From Henriciella sp. (GTDB lineage: Bacteria; Pseudomonadota; Alphaproteobacteria; Caulobacterales; Hyphomonadaceae): a DNA stretch of 64,000 bases. The position numbers were made by a program, and so were the translations under genes. The stretch covers positions 248,001-312,000 of the forward strand of contig NZ_JAPYPG010000003.1 in assembly GCF_029937755.1 (NCBI RefSeq), written 5' to 3'. The notes below the pieces were generated by a model, which searched no databases, had not been told where the DNA came from, and saw nothing but the letters and a program-made list of their open reading frames with translations. Below, piece after piece: positions 25,624 through 36,023 of this stretch (position 1 is the first letter of the stretch; every line of letters starts with the position of its first letter).

Positions 25624-26574
25624 CTAGATCTGGCTGGCGAGCCAGGCGGTGTAGCCGGCATAGCCTGCGAGCATCAGGGCGCCTTCGGTGCGGTTGATGC
25701 GGTGGCCGGTCCGCGCGAGGATGATGAGCGCCGCCGTCGCACCGAGCATCACCCAGATATCCACCGCCATGATCTCTGGCGGGACCGGGATCGGCTGGAC
25801 CAGCGCCGTAACACCGAGAATGCCGAGCACATTGTAGATGTTCGATCCCACGACATTGCCGAAGGCGACATCGCTCTGGCCACGCAGCGCGGCGATCACG
25901 GAAGTAATGAGCTCCGGCAGCGAGGTGCCGATGGCAACGATGGAGAGCCCGATGATCGTCTCGGAGATGCCGAATCGTGTGGCGAGCCCCACCGCCCCGT
26001 CGATCAGGAGCGAGGCACCAAGGATGACAAGCGCGAGCCCGCCCAGCGTCATCAAGCCAGCCATCAGCGGACGGTCCGCGGGCTTCACCGGCGGGCCGGG
26101 ATCGACGGTAATGCCCGCCTTCGCTGTAACCGCACGCCGCTCCTGCCAGATGGCAAAGCCGAGATAGCCCGCAAGGCCGGCGAGGAAGACCACGCCCGAC
26201 AGCCGGTCGAGCACGCCGCTCATCGTCACGCCCAGGCAGAGCAGCGCCGAGACAGCGAGCGCCAGCCCGTCCCGCTTCAGCGCGCCACCGTCCACCAGGA
26301 CGGGCTTCAGCACGGCAGCGAGACCGAGGATGAGCAGGATGTTGGCAATGTTCGACCCGACGACATTGCCGGTCGCGACACCGGGCGATCCCGCCAGGGC
26401 CGCCTGAAGGCTGGTTACGAGTTCCGGCGTCGAGGTGCCGAAGCCGACAAGCGTCAGGCCGATGAGGAGCGGTGACACGCCAAGGCGCTGCGCGATGGAG
26501 ACCGAGCCGCGCACGAAAAGGTCGCCGCCCACCAGCAAAAGGACGAGACCGGTAATCAGGAAAACAATAAGCAT
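25624..26574 (-). CDS. Calcium/sodium antiporter (CaCA family)
   Basis: 316 residues with about ten transmembrane segments in two homologous halves. Each half carries the ion-binding alpha-repeat: 'GFGTSTPELVTS' (about residues 44-55) and 'AIGTSLPELITS' (about residues 208-219), together with 'GNVVGSNI.N' in both. This is the YrbG/CaCA exchanger topology, exporting Ca2+ for Na+ or K+ across the inner membrane. The ATG at 26574 begins with the first hydrophobic segment. The longer upstream frame (to 26919) is hydrophilic and low-quality and is left out. Confidence 0.9.
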   Translation of the reverse strand: MLIVFLITGLVLLLVGGDLFVRGSVSIAQRLGVSPLLIGLTLVGFGTSTPELVTSLQAALAGSPGVATGNVVGSNIANILLILGLAAVLKPVLVDGGALKRDGLALAVSALLCLGVTMSGVLDRLSGVVFLAGLAGYLGFAIWQERRAVTAKAGITVDPGPPVKPADRPLMAGLMTLGGLALVILGASLLIDGAVGLATRFGISETIIGLSIVAIGTSLPELITSVIAALRGQSDVAFGNVVGSNIYNVLGILGVTALVQPIPVPPEIMAVDIWVMLGATAALIILARTGHRINRTEGALMLAGYAGYTAWLASQI

Positions 26575-26845
26575 GAGGGGGATCTTGGGTAAAAGGGGGC
26601 GGCCGCCGTCGCGCGGGAAATCGTCGTTTCTGACGCGGGCCGGTCCCTGTTGGCGCGATATGCCTCTGCGCACACCCGAAATCAAGATGCCGGTTTTGTC
26701 CCCATGCGGATTAAATTTTGGAGAGCCGGCCGCCCGCCATCTTCCACGCGCATGGGACTCTCGCCATATCCGGATGCGCGGATGAACAAGTCCCGCGGGC
26801 CGGACTGCGAGTCCGTCCCAACTCTTGCTTTTGGAGAGTGCGCAG

Positions 26846-27199
26846 ATGAGCGCACGGAACAAGTATATCGTGGCCGCTGTCACAGGCGTCGCGGTCCTCG
26901 GCGGCGCGGCCGCCTTCACCTACTACACCAACACCCAGACCAGCCAGCCAAAGTCGGCCTTCTCGGAAGAGACACCACTGACCGATGAAGCCACCAGCCT
27001 TGCTGAGCTGGAACCGGCGGCGCCTGTTACCGGATCGATTGAGGCCACCGGCCTTGAAGATATCGGCGTCAGCCCGCTCGAAACACCTGTCGATACGGTT
27101 GTGGAAACCCACGTTCATGGCGATGTGGCACCGGCAGACATCTCGGCGGACACCCAGACTGACGCAGGATTTGCGCCGGGAGAAACCCAGCCCGAATAG
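26846..27199 (+). CDS. Single-pass membrane-anchored protein, unknown
   Basis: 117 residues from ATG 26846, with GGAGAG 7 nt upstream. One N-terminal transmembrane helix (about residues 7-26) is followed by a long acidic, Thr/Pro/Ala-rich tail with no Cys, which would be periplasmic and mostly disordered. It resembles small anchored proteins that extend to the wall. No family recognised. It lies 90 nt upstream of pdxJ, transcribed the same way, but no functional link is visible. Confidence 0.55.
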   Translation: MSARNKYIVAAVTGVAVLGGAAAFTYYTNTQTSQPKSAFSEETPLTDEATSLAELEPAAPVTGSIEATGLEDIGVSPLETPVDTVVETHVHGDVAPADISADTQTDAGFAPGETQPE

Positions 27200-27289
27200 C
27201 CTGTCTTCGCGGCAGGCTATGGTCATCGCCGCAGGGGTATCCTAAATGGCAAGTCCAAGAACCCCGGACCCCATGGGAGCCCTGCGGCG

Positions 27290-28036
27290 ATGACCGAACT
27301 CTCCGTCAATCTCAATGCTGTCGCCCTGCTGCGGAACCGGCGCGACCTGCCCTGGCCGAGCATGACAGGGCTTGGCCGCATCGCGCTCGAGGCCGGGGCC
27401 GTCGGGCTGACGGTTCATCCGCGTCCGGATGAGCGCCACACCCGCCGGGCCGACCTGCCTGACCTGCGCACCCTGATCGACACTGAGTTCCCCGACCGCG
27501 AATTCAACATCGAAGGCAATCCGAGCGAGGACTTCCTCGAACTGGTCGAGGAGATCCAGCCCGAACAGGTGACCCTCGTGCCCGACGACCCTGCCCAGGC
27601 CACCTCGGACCATGGCTGGGACTTCAAGGCTGACGGGGCGCATCTTCACAAGATCGTGGCGCGCCTAAAGGTCACCACCGGCGCGCGCATCTCCCTCTTC
27701 GCCGATGCCGACCCGGCCCAGATGGCGGCGGCCGCCGAAACCGGCTGTGACCGTGTCGAACTCTATACCGGCCCCTATGGCGGCTGCCATGACGACCCTG
27801 AGGCGCAGGCGCGCGAGCTTGAAAAGCTCGCCGAAACGGCCGAAGCGGCCATCGCACTCGGCCTTGGGGTGAATGCCGGCCATGACCTCACCGTCGAGAA
27901 CCTCACGCCGCTGGCCCTGCGCATTCCGGATCTCGCCGAAGTCTCGATCGGCCACGGGCTGACCGCCGATGCGCTGACCTATGGCATGGCCGAGACGGTG
28001 CGCCGCTTCCGCCGCGCCTGCGGACAGGTGGTCTAG
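27290..28036 (+). CDS. pdxJ: Pyridoxine 5'-phosphate synthase
   Basis: 248 residues, full length. PdxJ condenses 1-deoxyxylulose 5-phosphate with 3-amino-2-oxopropyl phosphate to pyridoxine 5'-phosphate (DXP-dependent vitamin B6 route). The start '[13 protein letters not shown]' and internal 'HPRPDERH', 'EGNP', 'VTLVPD' and '[10 protein letters not shown]' match the family's catalytic and phosphate-binding segments. The ATG at 27290 is preceded by GCGGCG, a modest ribosome site. Its stop overlaps that of the convergent unknown gene by 3-4 nt. Confidence 0.95.
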   Translation: MTELSVNLNAVALLRNRRDLPWPSMTGLGRIALEAGAVGLTVHPRPDERHTRRADLPDLRTLIDTEFPDREFNIEGNPSEDFLELVEEIQPEQVTLVPDDPAQATSDHGWDFKADGAHLHKIVARLKVTTGARISLFADADPAQMAAAAETGCDRVELYTGPYGGCHDDPEAQARELEKLAETAEAAIALGLGVNAGHDLTVENLTPLALRIPDLAEVSIGHGLTADALTYGMAETVRRFRRACGQVV

Positions 28037-28656
28037 AGCAGCCGCACCGCCGCGCCGACCTCAGCCTCCCACGCATCCTCATCCTCGACCGCCCACGGGT
28101 CGCAGGGCAGCCAGGGCGGCGTTGGCGGCACCGCGTCCGGCACGCCCTCCGGCCATGTCGCCTTGCCATCCTCGGCGAGCGCCGCCCCCAGCGTCCTCAG
28201 GCTGAGGAAATAGTCGAACACCACCGCCCACGCGTCCATCGCGCCGCCGCTTTCCAGCGTCCCGGCGACCTTCGCCAGGAAGGCCTTCGGAGCCGCATAG
28301 AAATCGCCCACCACGTCGGAAACCGCCGCGCGCCGGTCGATCCGGCTGAGCGTGGTTTCCAGCCGCCTTGTCTCGGTCTCCCACGCCGCCGCCTCATCCA
28401 TGCGGCCAAGCTCGGCCAGCGCCAGCGCCCAGCTTGCATGCCGCGCCCGGCGCATCTCCGTCGTCTCGGCAGCAAGGTTCTTCTTGCGGATGCCGAGCAA
28501 GGCGGCCCATTCCGCAGCAGTTGTTTTCGACACCCGTGCTTTTGCCGCCGCCTTGTCATAGCTAAGTCCCGTCCGCAGCCCGGTCTCGACCACACGGACT
28601 GCCAGCATCCGCCCGATGGGCATCTGGTCGAGCAGCGAGATGAGCGGGTCAGTCAT
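28033..28656 (-). CDS. Hypothetical protein with HTH-like N-terminus
   Basis: 207 residues, soluble. Residues about 29-58 ('[21 protein letters not shown]') look like a helix-turn-helix resembling those of small terminase or transposase-type DNA binders. The middle is a helical Ala/Glu/Arg-rich region and the C-terminus is proline- and tryptophan-rich ('[16 protein letters not shown]'). No known family. It lies downstream of a repeat-rich spacer and could be phage-derived. Function not assigned. Confidence 0.5.
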   Translation of the reverse strand: MTDPLISLLDQMPIGRMLAVRVVETGLRTGLSYDKAAAKARVSKTTAAEWAALLGIRKKNLAAETTEMRRARHASWALALAELGRMDEAAAWETETRRLETTLSRIDRRAAVSDVVGDFYAAPKAFLAKVAGTLESGGAMDAWAVVFDYFLSLRTLGAALAEDGKATWPEGVPDAVPPTPPWLPCDPWAVEDEDAWEAEVGAAVRLL

Positions 28657-28791
28657 GAGGTCTGGTAAACTGCCACTCGAAGAGCCGTCGTCTGATGGAT
28701 TCGCCCAATCGCCTGCCGCGGCGGGTCACGCCGGAGGGAAAATCTGGTTGAGCCACTCATGGGGCAAGGCCAAGCGGGCGAGCCGCGCCAG

Positions 28792-28831
28792 AACCGGACT
28801 GTTTCCGGACTAAAACCGGACTGTTTTCGGA
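28792..28831. repeat. Two direct 18-bp repeats
   Basis: AACCGGACTGTTTCCGGA (28792-28809) and AACCGGACTGTTTTCGGA (28814-28831) differ by one base, with starts 22 bp apart, about two helical turns. Each contains an internal CCGGA...TCCGG-type inverted element. They lie in the 263-nt spacer upstream of the gene at 28033-28656. They could be an operator or a small repeat family. Confidence 0.6.
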
Positions 28832-28841
28832 ACGTCCTTTT

Positions 28842-28881
28842 TCAGGGATAGTCCGGTGGAGGGATGCCGGACTATCCCTGA
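28842..28881. repeat. Perfect 15-bp inverted repeat
   Basis: TCAGGGATAGTCCGG (28842-28856) and CCGGACTATCCCTGA (28867-28881) are perfect inverted copies separated by 10 nt. A CTTTTT tract at 28836-28841 precedes the left arm. Read on the minus strand it becomes a downstream AAAAAG, so there is no T-run for a classic minus-strand terminator. Likely a REP-like element, operator or hairpin at the end of the 74-aa gene transcript. Confidence 0.7.
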
Positions 28882-28919
28882 GTTCAGGTGTAGGACAGAT
28901 ACCCGTCCGGAATGCGGAC

Positions 28920-29144
28920 CTAGGAGGCCTGTTTCAGCCGGTCGCGCATCAGCTCCAGCCAGGCGGCCTGCCGGTGAATGACGCTGACCAGGTCATTCGG
29001 GTCTCCCTCGGCGATCAGCTCGTCGAGCCAGATCCGGGTCACCTTCGACTGGCTCTCGACCCAGTCCAGAATGCGGACCTTGCTGCCCGCCGCCTGACAG
29101 GCCGGTCCGTTACCCGCCTCTTCCTGCTGCCACGCTGTCATCAT
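28920..29144 (-). CDS. 74-residue soluble protein behind a Fur-like box
   Basis: ATG at 29144 (MMTAWQQEEAG...), with GGAGG five nt upstream (29150-29154); a second ATG at 29141 is possible. The protein is small, helical, Trp/Asp/Glu-rich with one Cys and no signal or membrane segment. It is not HemP/HmuP. The longer frame up to 29270 runs through the promoter and is rejected. It is divergent from mutA. The iron-box suggests production under iron limitation, so a role in iron sparing or haem handling is a guess. Confidence 0.6.
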   Translation of the reverse strand: MMTAWQQEEAGNGPACQAAGSKVRILDWVESQSKVTRIWLDELIAEGDPNDLVSVIHRQAAWLELMRDRLKQAS

Positions 29145-29161
29145 CGCGAACCTCCATATTT

Positions 29162-29180
29162 GCGAATGGTTCTCATTTGC
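29162..29180 (-). promoter_or_regulatory. Fur-box-like palindrome
   Basis: On the minus strand the 19-mer GCAAATGAGAACCATTCGC matches the Fur consensus GATAATGATAATCATTATC at 13 of 19 positions. It sits in a longer 27-bp palindrome (29158-29184) with ATTTGC/GCAAAT ends. It lies only 7 nt above the ribosome site of the 74-aa gene, where a bound repressor would cover the transcription start. Confidence 0.55.
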
Positions 29181-29320
29181 AAATAATTCGCGCGGGCCGT
29201 CAAGGGGCTCGTATTGAGGCGACTGCGACAAAGCGCACGCTTTGACGCAATGGAAAGCCTTGACCTGCACGTCAACCGCCGCCCTATACCGGTCACGACA
29301 AGATATGTACGAGTAGGTAT

Positions 29321-31257
29321 ATGGCAGACGGATTTCTCTCCCTGAGCAGCCAGTTCGAAACGGCCACCGAGGCCGAATGGCTGGCCGCCGTTGAAAAGGC
29401 CCTGAAGGGCGGCGGTCTCGAACGGCTCACCCGCAAGACTGATGACGGCATTGCGATTCGGCCGCTTTATCGCGAAGACGGTTTTGCAAGCGCGACCGAC
29501 CCGCTCGGCGCCCCCGGCGAAGCGCCATACCTGCGCGGCGCGGAGGCCCAGCCGGACGCCTACCTGCCCTGGGACATCCGCCAGGCCTTCACCCATCCCG
29601 ATCCGGAAACCACCAATGCCGAGATCCTGCGCGACCTCGAGCGGGGCGTGTCGTCTGTAGAGCTGGCCGTCGATTGCACCGGCGAGCATGGCTGCGCCAT
29701 CGAGGACGCCAACACGCTGGCAAGCGTCCTGAAAGGTGTCCGTGCCGACATCGCCACCATCGCGCTCGACCATCGCGGCGCCGGCGCCGGAACCTCGGTG
29801 GCCGCGCTTCTGGCGCTCTGGGGCGAAAAGCAGGACGAGCCCAAGTCGCTGAAATTCGCCTTCAATATCGACCCGCTCGGCCTGCTGATACGCACCGGCC
29901 GTGTCGAGGGCGGGCTCGACGCTGCCTTCGTCCGCACCGCCGAACTGGCGCGTCTGCTGGCCCTGAGCTTCCCGAACGCCACCACGCTGCGCGCCGATAG
30001 CCGCGCCATCCATGAAGCAGGTGGCTCGGAAGCCCAGGAACTGGGTGGCCTGATCGCCCATGCCGTCGACACGATGCGCCGGCTTCAGACAGCCGGCTAT
30101 GACATCAACACCTTCCCGGCCCAGACCGTTTTCACGCTGGCAACGGGCGGCAATTACGGGCTCGAGATTGCCAAGCTGCGCGCCGCGCGCCGCCTCTGGG
30201 CCCGCGTGCTCGACGCGATGGGTCTCGAGGCCGACCCCATGCGGCTCCAGTCGGTCAGCTCCGCCCGCATGCTGACGCGCTATGACGCCTGGGTAAACAT
30301 GCTGCGCAACACCGCGGCCTGCTTTGCCGCCTCTGTCGGCGGCGCTGATGTCGTTACGGTGCGCGCCTTCAATGAAGCGCTCGGCGTACCGGAAGAGCTT
30401 GGCCGCCGCACCGCCCGCAACACCCAGATCATCGCGATGGAAGAGTCCGGCCTCGGCCGTATTGCCGACCCGGCCGGCGGCGCCTGGTTTGAAGAAACGC
30501 TCGCGACCGATCTCGCCGAAGACGCCTGGAAGGAATTCCAGCAGATCGAAAGCGAAGGTGGCCTGGCCGAAAGCCTTGCGGCTGGTAAATTCCAGAGCCG
30601 TATCAAGGGCGTAAGAGACGACCGTTACAAGGCCATCGCGAAGCGCAAGATCCCTGTCACCGGCGTCAGCGAGTTCCCGCTGATCGAGGAAGACGGCGCC
30701 CCGATTGCCGATGTCACCTATGCCAGCAAGGCCACGCGCGTCTCGAATGAGGGGATCAAATCCTTCCTCAAGGACCTGCCCGACCGCTCCGGCGACGACA
30801 CGACAGCCGAAGCGCTTGAGCCGATCCATCTTGCCCGTGACTTCGAAGCCCTGCGGGACCGCGCAGCCGCCCACGAAGAGAAGACCGGCAAGCGCCCGGC
30901 CATCTTCATCGCAACGCTGGGTCCACTCGCCGAACACAATGCGCGCGTCGACTTTGCGCGAAACCTGTTCGCCGCCGGCGGCATCGAGGGCAAGGAAGCG
31001 CCCTCCCTGCCAACCTCGCTCGAAGACATCGAAGCCGGTTTCAAGGCGTCGGGATGCCGGATCGCTGTCATCTGCGGCAATGACGAGCGCTACAAGACCG
31101 AAGCCGGCGACGCGGCCCGAACCCTCAAGAAGGCCGGTGCCCAGCGCGTCTTCATCGCAGGCAAGGCAGAAGCGCCCTATTGCGACACCAACATCTTCAT
31201 GGGCTGCGACGCGGTCGACGTGCTCACCCTCGCGCAGGCCGAACTGGGAGTTGCCAA

Positions 31258-31261
<4 letters not shown>
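29321..31261 (+). CDS. mutA: Methylmalonyl-CoA mutase, small subunit
   Basis: 646 residues, the usual size of the small (beta, non-B12-binding-site) subunit. It has the mutase TIM-barrel segments '[27 protein letters not shown]' and a C-terminal flavodoxin-like domain lacking the DxHxxG cobalamin motif, as expected for this subunit. It pairs with MutB to interconvert (R)-methylmalonyl-CoA and succinyl-CoA in propionyl-CoA use and odd-chain or branched substrate catabolism. Its stop overlaps the mutB start (ATGA), so the subunits are translationally coupled. Confidence 0.95.
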
Positions 31262-33414
<2,153 letters not shown>

Positions 33415-33485
33415 ACAGGCTGGACAAGACCCTTACCCGCTTTGCTGCGCTGCTGGATGGCCTGGTCATCCTGTGCAGCCTCAGC

Positions 33486-34388
33486 GTGCTGGGCGCCCTC
33501 CTGTCCCGCCTGCACTGGACGTTCGACCTTGCCGGCCAGTTTCTGCTGCCGGCGCTGTGCATCCTGCTCGCCGTCTTCGTCTTGCTGATCGTACTGACGT
33601 TGATCCAGCCCGATGGCGCGGGTCACGGTGTCTTCATCGCGGTCGCCCTGCTGGCCCTCGCCGGTGGCGGCCTGACCCTCAGGACCCCGCCAGGACCCGC
33701 CAATCCGCAGAGCGCTCAGGCCATATCCGTCTACCAGCACAATATCTGGGTCCGGAATCCGGACATGGACGGGCTGGTTCGCGCCATGGAGTCGGCCGAT
33801 GCCGACATTGTCGCGCTGGTCGAGGCCCGTCCTGACCGGTTTGCACCTTTCGAACGCCGCCTCGCCGAGCACTGGCCGCATCAGGCCTGGTCGGACAACT
33901 CGCCCATGCGCTACGCCCGCCTGAGGCTCTTGTCGAAACACGAGATCGAAAGCTGGGACGTGCGCCGCCCCCGCAAGTCCCCTGCGCTCCTTCGCGCAAG
34001 GCTTGCCACGCCGGACGGCGCGCTGACCGTCATCGTCGTCCACATGACCCGCCCATGGCCCTTCGACACGCCAAACGCCCAGATTCGGCAGTTTTCAGGC
34101 CTTCTCGAATGGATCAAGGAGGAAGACGGACCGCTCATTGTGCTGGGCGACTTCAACTCCGCTGCCTGGGGTCGGCTGGCGCAGCGGATAGTCCACGAGC
34201 AGGACTTCCAGCTCGTGAACCATCGCCACGTTCCCACATGGCCACATCTCGCCATGATCCCGATAGACCTCGCTTTCTGCCGCGACGGCGCGATTTGCAG
34301 CGACCATAGCGTCGCCGGCTTACACGGCTCTGACCACCGCGCGGTCAGCTTCAATGTTCGGCTAGCCGGGAGCGGTACGGCGCAGTGA
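33486..34388 (+). CDS. Endonuclease/exonuclease/phosphatase family protein with N-terminal membrane helices
   Basis: 300 residues as called from GTG 33486. Three hydrophobic segments cover the first ~75 residues. Then comes an EEP domain with 'ISVYQHNIW' (about residue 80), 'DADIVALVEA' (Glu metal ligand, about 112), 'VVHMTRPW', 'VLGDFN' (about 220) and 'GSDHRAV' (catalytic His, about 288). Homologues often carry the same membrane anchor and may cleave nucleic acids or phospholipids outside the cytoplasm. The hydrophobic reading extends upstream without an ATG/GTG/TTG, so the true start could be a CTG near 33420 or a coupled start next to mutB. Confidence 0.85.
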   Translation: MLGALLSRLHWTFDLAGQFLLPALCILLAVFVLLIVLTLIQPDGAGHGVFIAVALLALAGGGLTLRTPPGPANPQSAQAISVYQHNIWVRNPDMDGLVRAMESADADIVALVEARPDRFAPFERRLAEHWPHQAWSDNSPMRYARLRLLSKHEIESWDVRRPRKSPALLRARLATPDGALTVIVVHMTRPWPFDTPNAQIRQFSGLLEWIKEEDGPLIVLGDFNSAAWGRLAQRIVHEQDFQLVNHRHVPTWPHLAMIPIDLAFCRDGAICSDHSVAGLHGSDHRAVSFNVRLAGSGTAQ

Positions 34389-34499
34389 ACCGGGACGGCG
34401 CGGGGCACCGGTTAAGGCGGCCACTTGCTTGCGCGTGAGGCCTGCCCATGCCAGTCTTCGCCCACGCTCCAGTCCGCAAACAGACCGAGGAATGCCTTC

Positions 34500-34976
34500 A
34501 TGAAAGCTGTGTACGCGATCGCCGCAGCCGCCTGCCTGCCCATGGTGGCCCAGGCCGGCCCCGTCACGCCGAGCGAGGTCGAAATGGTGCTTGAGGACTA
34601 CGGCGCCACTGTCGCCAGTTCACAGGGCGTCGGCGAGAATGCCCATGTCATCAATGCAAAGCTTGATGACCTCGCCATGTATGTACGCCTCGATGAGTGC
34701 GACAGCTTCGACGAGTGCGGCCTGGTCGTCCTGTTCACGGCTTTCGAGATCGAGGATGAGATCGACGCGGAAACGCTGCAGAAGACCAATCGCTATAATG
34801 ACAGCTATCCGATCGGGCGCGCTTTCGTGTACCCGTCGGAGGCTGGCGGCAACATGATCGGCATCGATTATGTCATCGATGTCTCCGGTGAATCGGTCAT
34901 CGATTCGGGTGACCTGCAGCGCTTCGAGCGCGCCGTCAGGGCCTATGTCGATCACTGGACGAGCAACGAAAGCTAG
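34500..34976 (+). CDS. Exported YbjN-domain protein (copy 1)
   Basis: 158 residues from ATG 34500 with a signal peptide ending near AQA (about residue 20). The mature part follows the YbjN fold pattern: an N-terminal helix, 'YVRLDECDSFDECGLVVLF', 'NRYNDSYPIGRAFVYP', then 'IGIDYVIDVSGE' and a C-terminal helix ending 'YVDHWTSNES'. A GAGGAAT ribosome site precedes it. A close paralogue follows 65 nt downstream. YbjN proteins are linked to stress and motility regulation, but exported forms are uncharacterised. Confidence 0.75.
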   Translation: MKAVYAIAAAACLPMVAQAGPVTPSEVEMVLEDYGATVASSQGVGENAHVINAKLDDLAMYVRLDECDSFDECGLVVLFTAFEIEDEIDAETLQKTNRYNDSYPIGRAFVYPSEAGGNMIGIDYVIDVSGESVIDSGDLQRFERAVRAYVDHWTSNES

Positions 34977-35041
34977 GCCGGCAACGCCGGCTCCCCGCAC
35001 CCCAAACGGTTGCAGTCCCTTTCGCCAAATGAGGTGATGCC

Positions 35042-35524
35042 TTGAAATATACGCTTCTGTCTCTTGCTGCCTCGGCAGCAGCCTTCACCGCTCACGCCGC
35101 CCCTATCACGCCTGAGGCGGCAAAGGCTGCCATCGAGGCGTCCGGCGCGATCATCAGCGACGAGAATGCGGTTGGCTCAGATGTCTACGTCATCGATGCC
35201 AGCTGGGCCGATACAAACATGAATTTTTCGGTCCGGCTAGGCGCCTGCACGGAAGCCGGCAGCTGCAGCTGGGTCATGACGTTTGCAACCTTCCAGATCT
35301 CTCCCGAAGGCTGGGAAGGCCTGCTTCAGAAGGCGAATGCCTACAATGACAGTTACCCATTCGGCCGGGCTTTTGTCCTGCCTGATGATAATGGCGCGCC
35401 AATGGCTGTCGGGATCGACTATGTCGTGAACATAGCAGACGAAGCGACCTTCGACGGCAATGACCTGGAGATGTTCCGCACCATCGTGACGAGCTTCATC
35501 GACCACTGGACCGAGGAGTCCTGA
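35042..35524 (+). CDS. Exported YbjN-domain protein (copy 2)
   Basis: 160 residues from a TTG at 35042 with GAGGTGATG upstream. Signal peptide ends at 'AHAAP' (about residue 20). The domain is plainly related to the preceding gene ('NAYNDSYPFGRAFV', 'GIDYVVNI', 'FIDHWTEES'). The tandem arrangement indicates a duplication followed by divergence. It lies 12 nt upstream of the zincin gene, so the three genes probably form an operon. Confidence 0.75.
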   Translation: MKYTLLSLAASAAAFTAHAAPITPEAAKAAIEASGAIISDENAVGSDVYVIDASWADTNMNFSVRLGACTEAGSCSWVMTFATFQISPEGWEGLLQKANAYNDSYPFGRAFVLPDDNGAPMAVGIDYVVNIADEATFDGNDLEMFRTIVTSFIDHWTEES

Positions 35525-35536
35525 CGGCCCCCTTCC

Positions 35537-35938
35537 ATGCCCGACCAGCCCGATCTCGACACGTTTCAGGCCCTTGCTGAAGAGGCCTATGCCGGCTTGC
35601 CGGAAGAGTTCCGCAAGGCAGCGGGGCGGATTGTCATCCATGTGCAGGACATTGCCGATCGCGACGTGCTGCAGGATCTCAATATCGTCAATCCGATGCA
35701 CCTGACAGGCCTCTATCAGGGCATCCCGCTGATCCATGACAGCGTCACCTTCCCGAGCCCTGAATCAGCGCGCATCTTCCTCTATCGCAAGCCCCTGCTT
35801 GCCGAGCTGCAGACCCGGCCGGACACGACGCTGACGCAGCTTATCGAGCATGTCGTGATCCACGAACTTGGCCATCATTTCGGCTGGTCGGACGAGGACA
35901 TGCACGCCCTGCTGGACGAGATCGGCCACGACCATTGA
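35537..35938 (+). CDS. Zincin-like metallopeptidase family protein
   Basis: 133 residues. The motif HELGHHFGWSDEDM (about residues 111-124) is the HExxHxxG(W/x) zinc motif of the Zincin_1 (PF06262-type) family. There is no signal peptide, so it is cytosolic. Members are of unknown physiological role; many bacteria place them next to housekeeping genes. Close spacing (12 nt) to the second YbjN gene suggests co-expression. Confidence 0.85.
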   Translation: MPDQPDLDTFQALAEEAYAGLPEEFRKAAGRIVIHVQDIADRDVLQDLNIVNPMHLTGLYQGIPLIHDSVTFPSPESARIFLYRKPLLAELQTRPDTTLTQLIEHVVIHELGHHFGWSDEDMHALLDEIGHDH

Positions 35939-36023
35939 GGGTTTTTGCCCCGCATGGCTTGCCCTTTCTGTTTCTCGCCCGGTAGATGGCTGAGGGAGTT
36001 ACAAGACGGGAGAGCGGGCCACC

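Noticed and set aside
28726-28797. Minus-strand stretch of about 23 codons ending at a TGA, reading LARLARLALPHEW...
   Set aside because: Looks coding-like but has no start codon and is cut by an upstream stop; only mentioned as a possible remnant.
29185-29320. B12 riboswitch upstream of the methylmalonyl-CoA mutase genes
   Set aside because: No cobalamin-box-like conserved element was seen in the short spacer; only the Fur-like palindrome near the opposite gene stands out.
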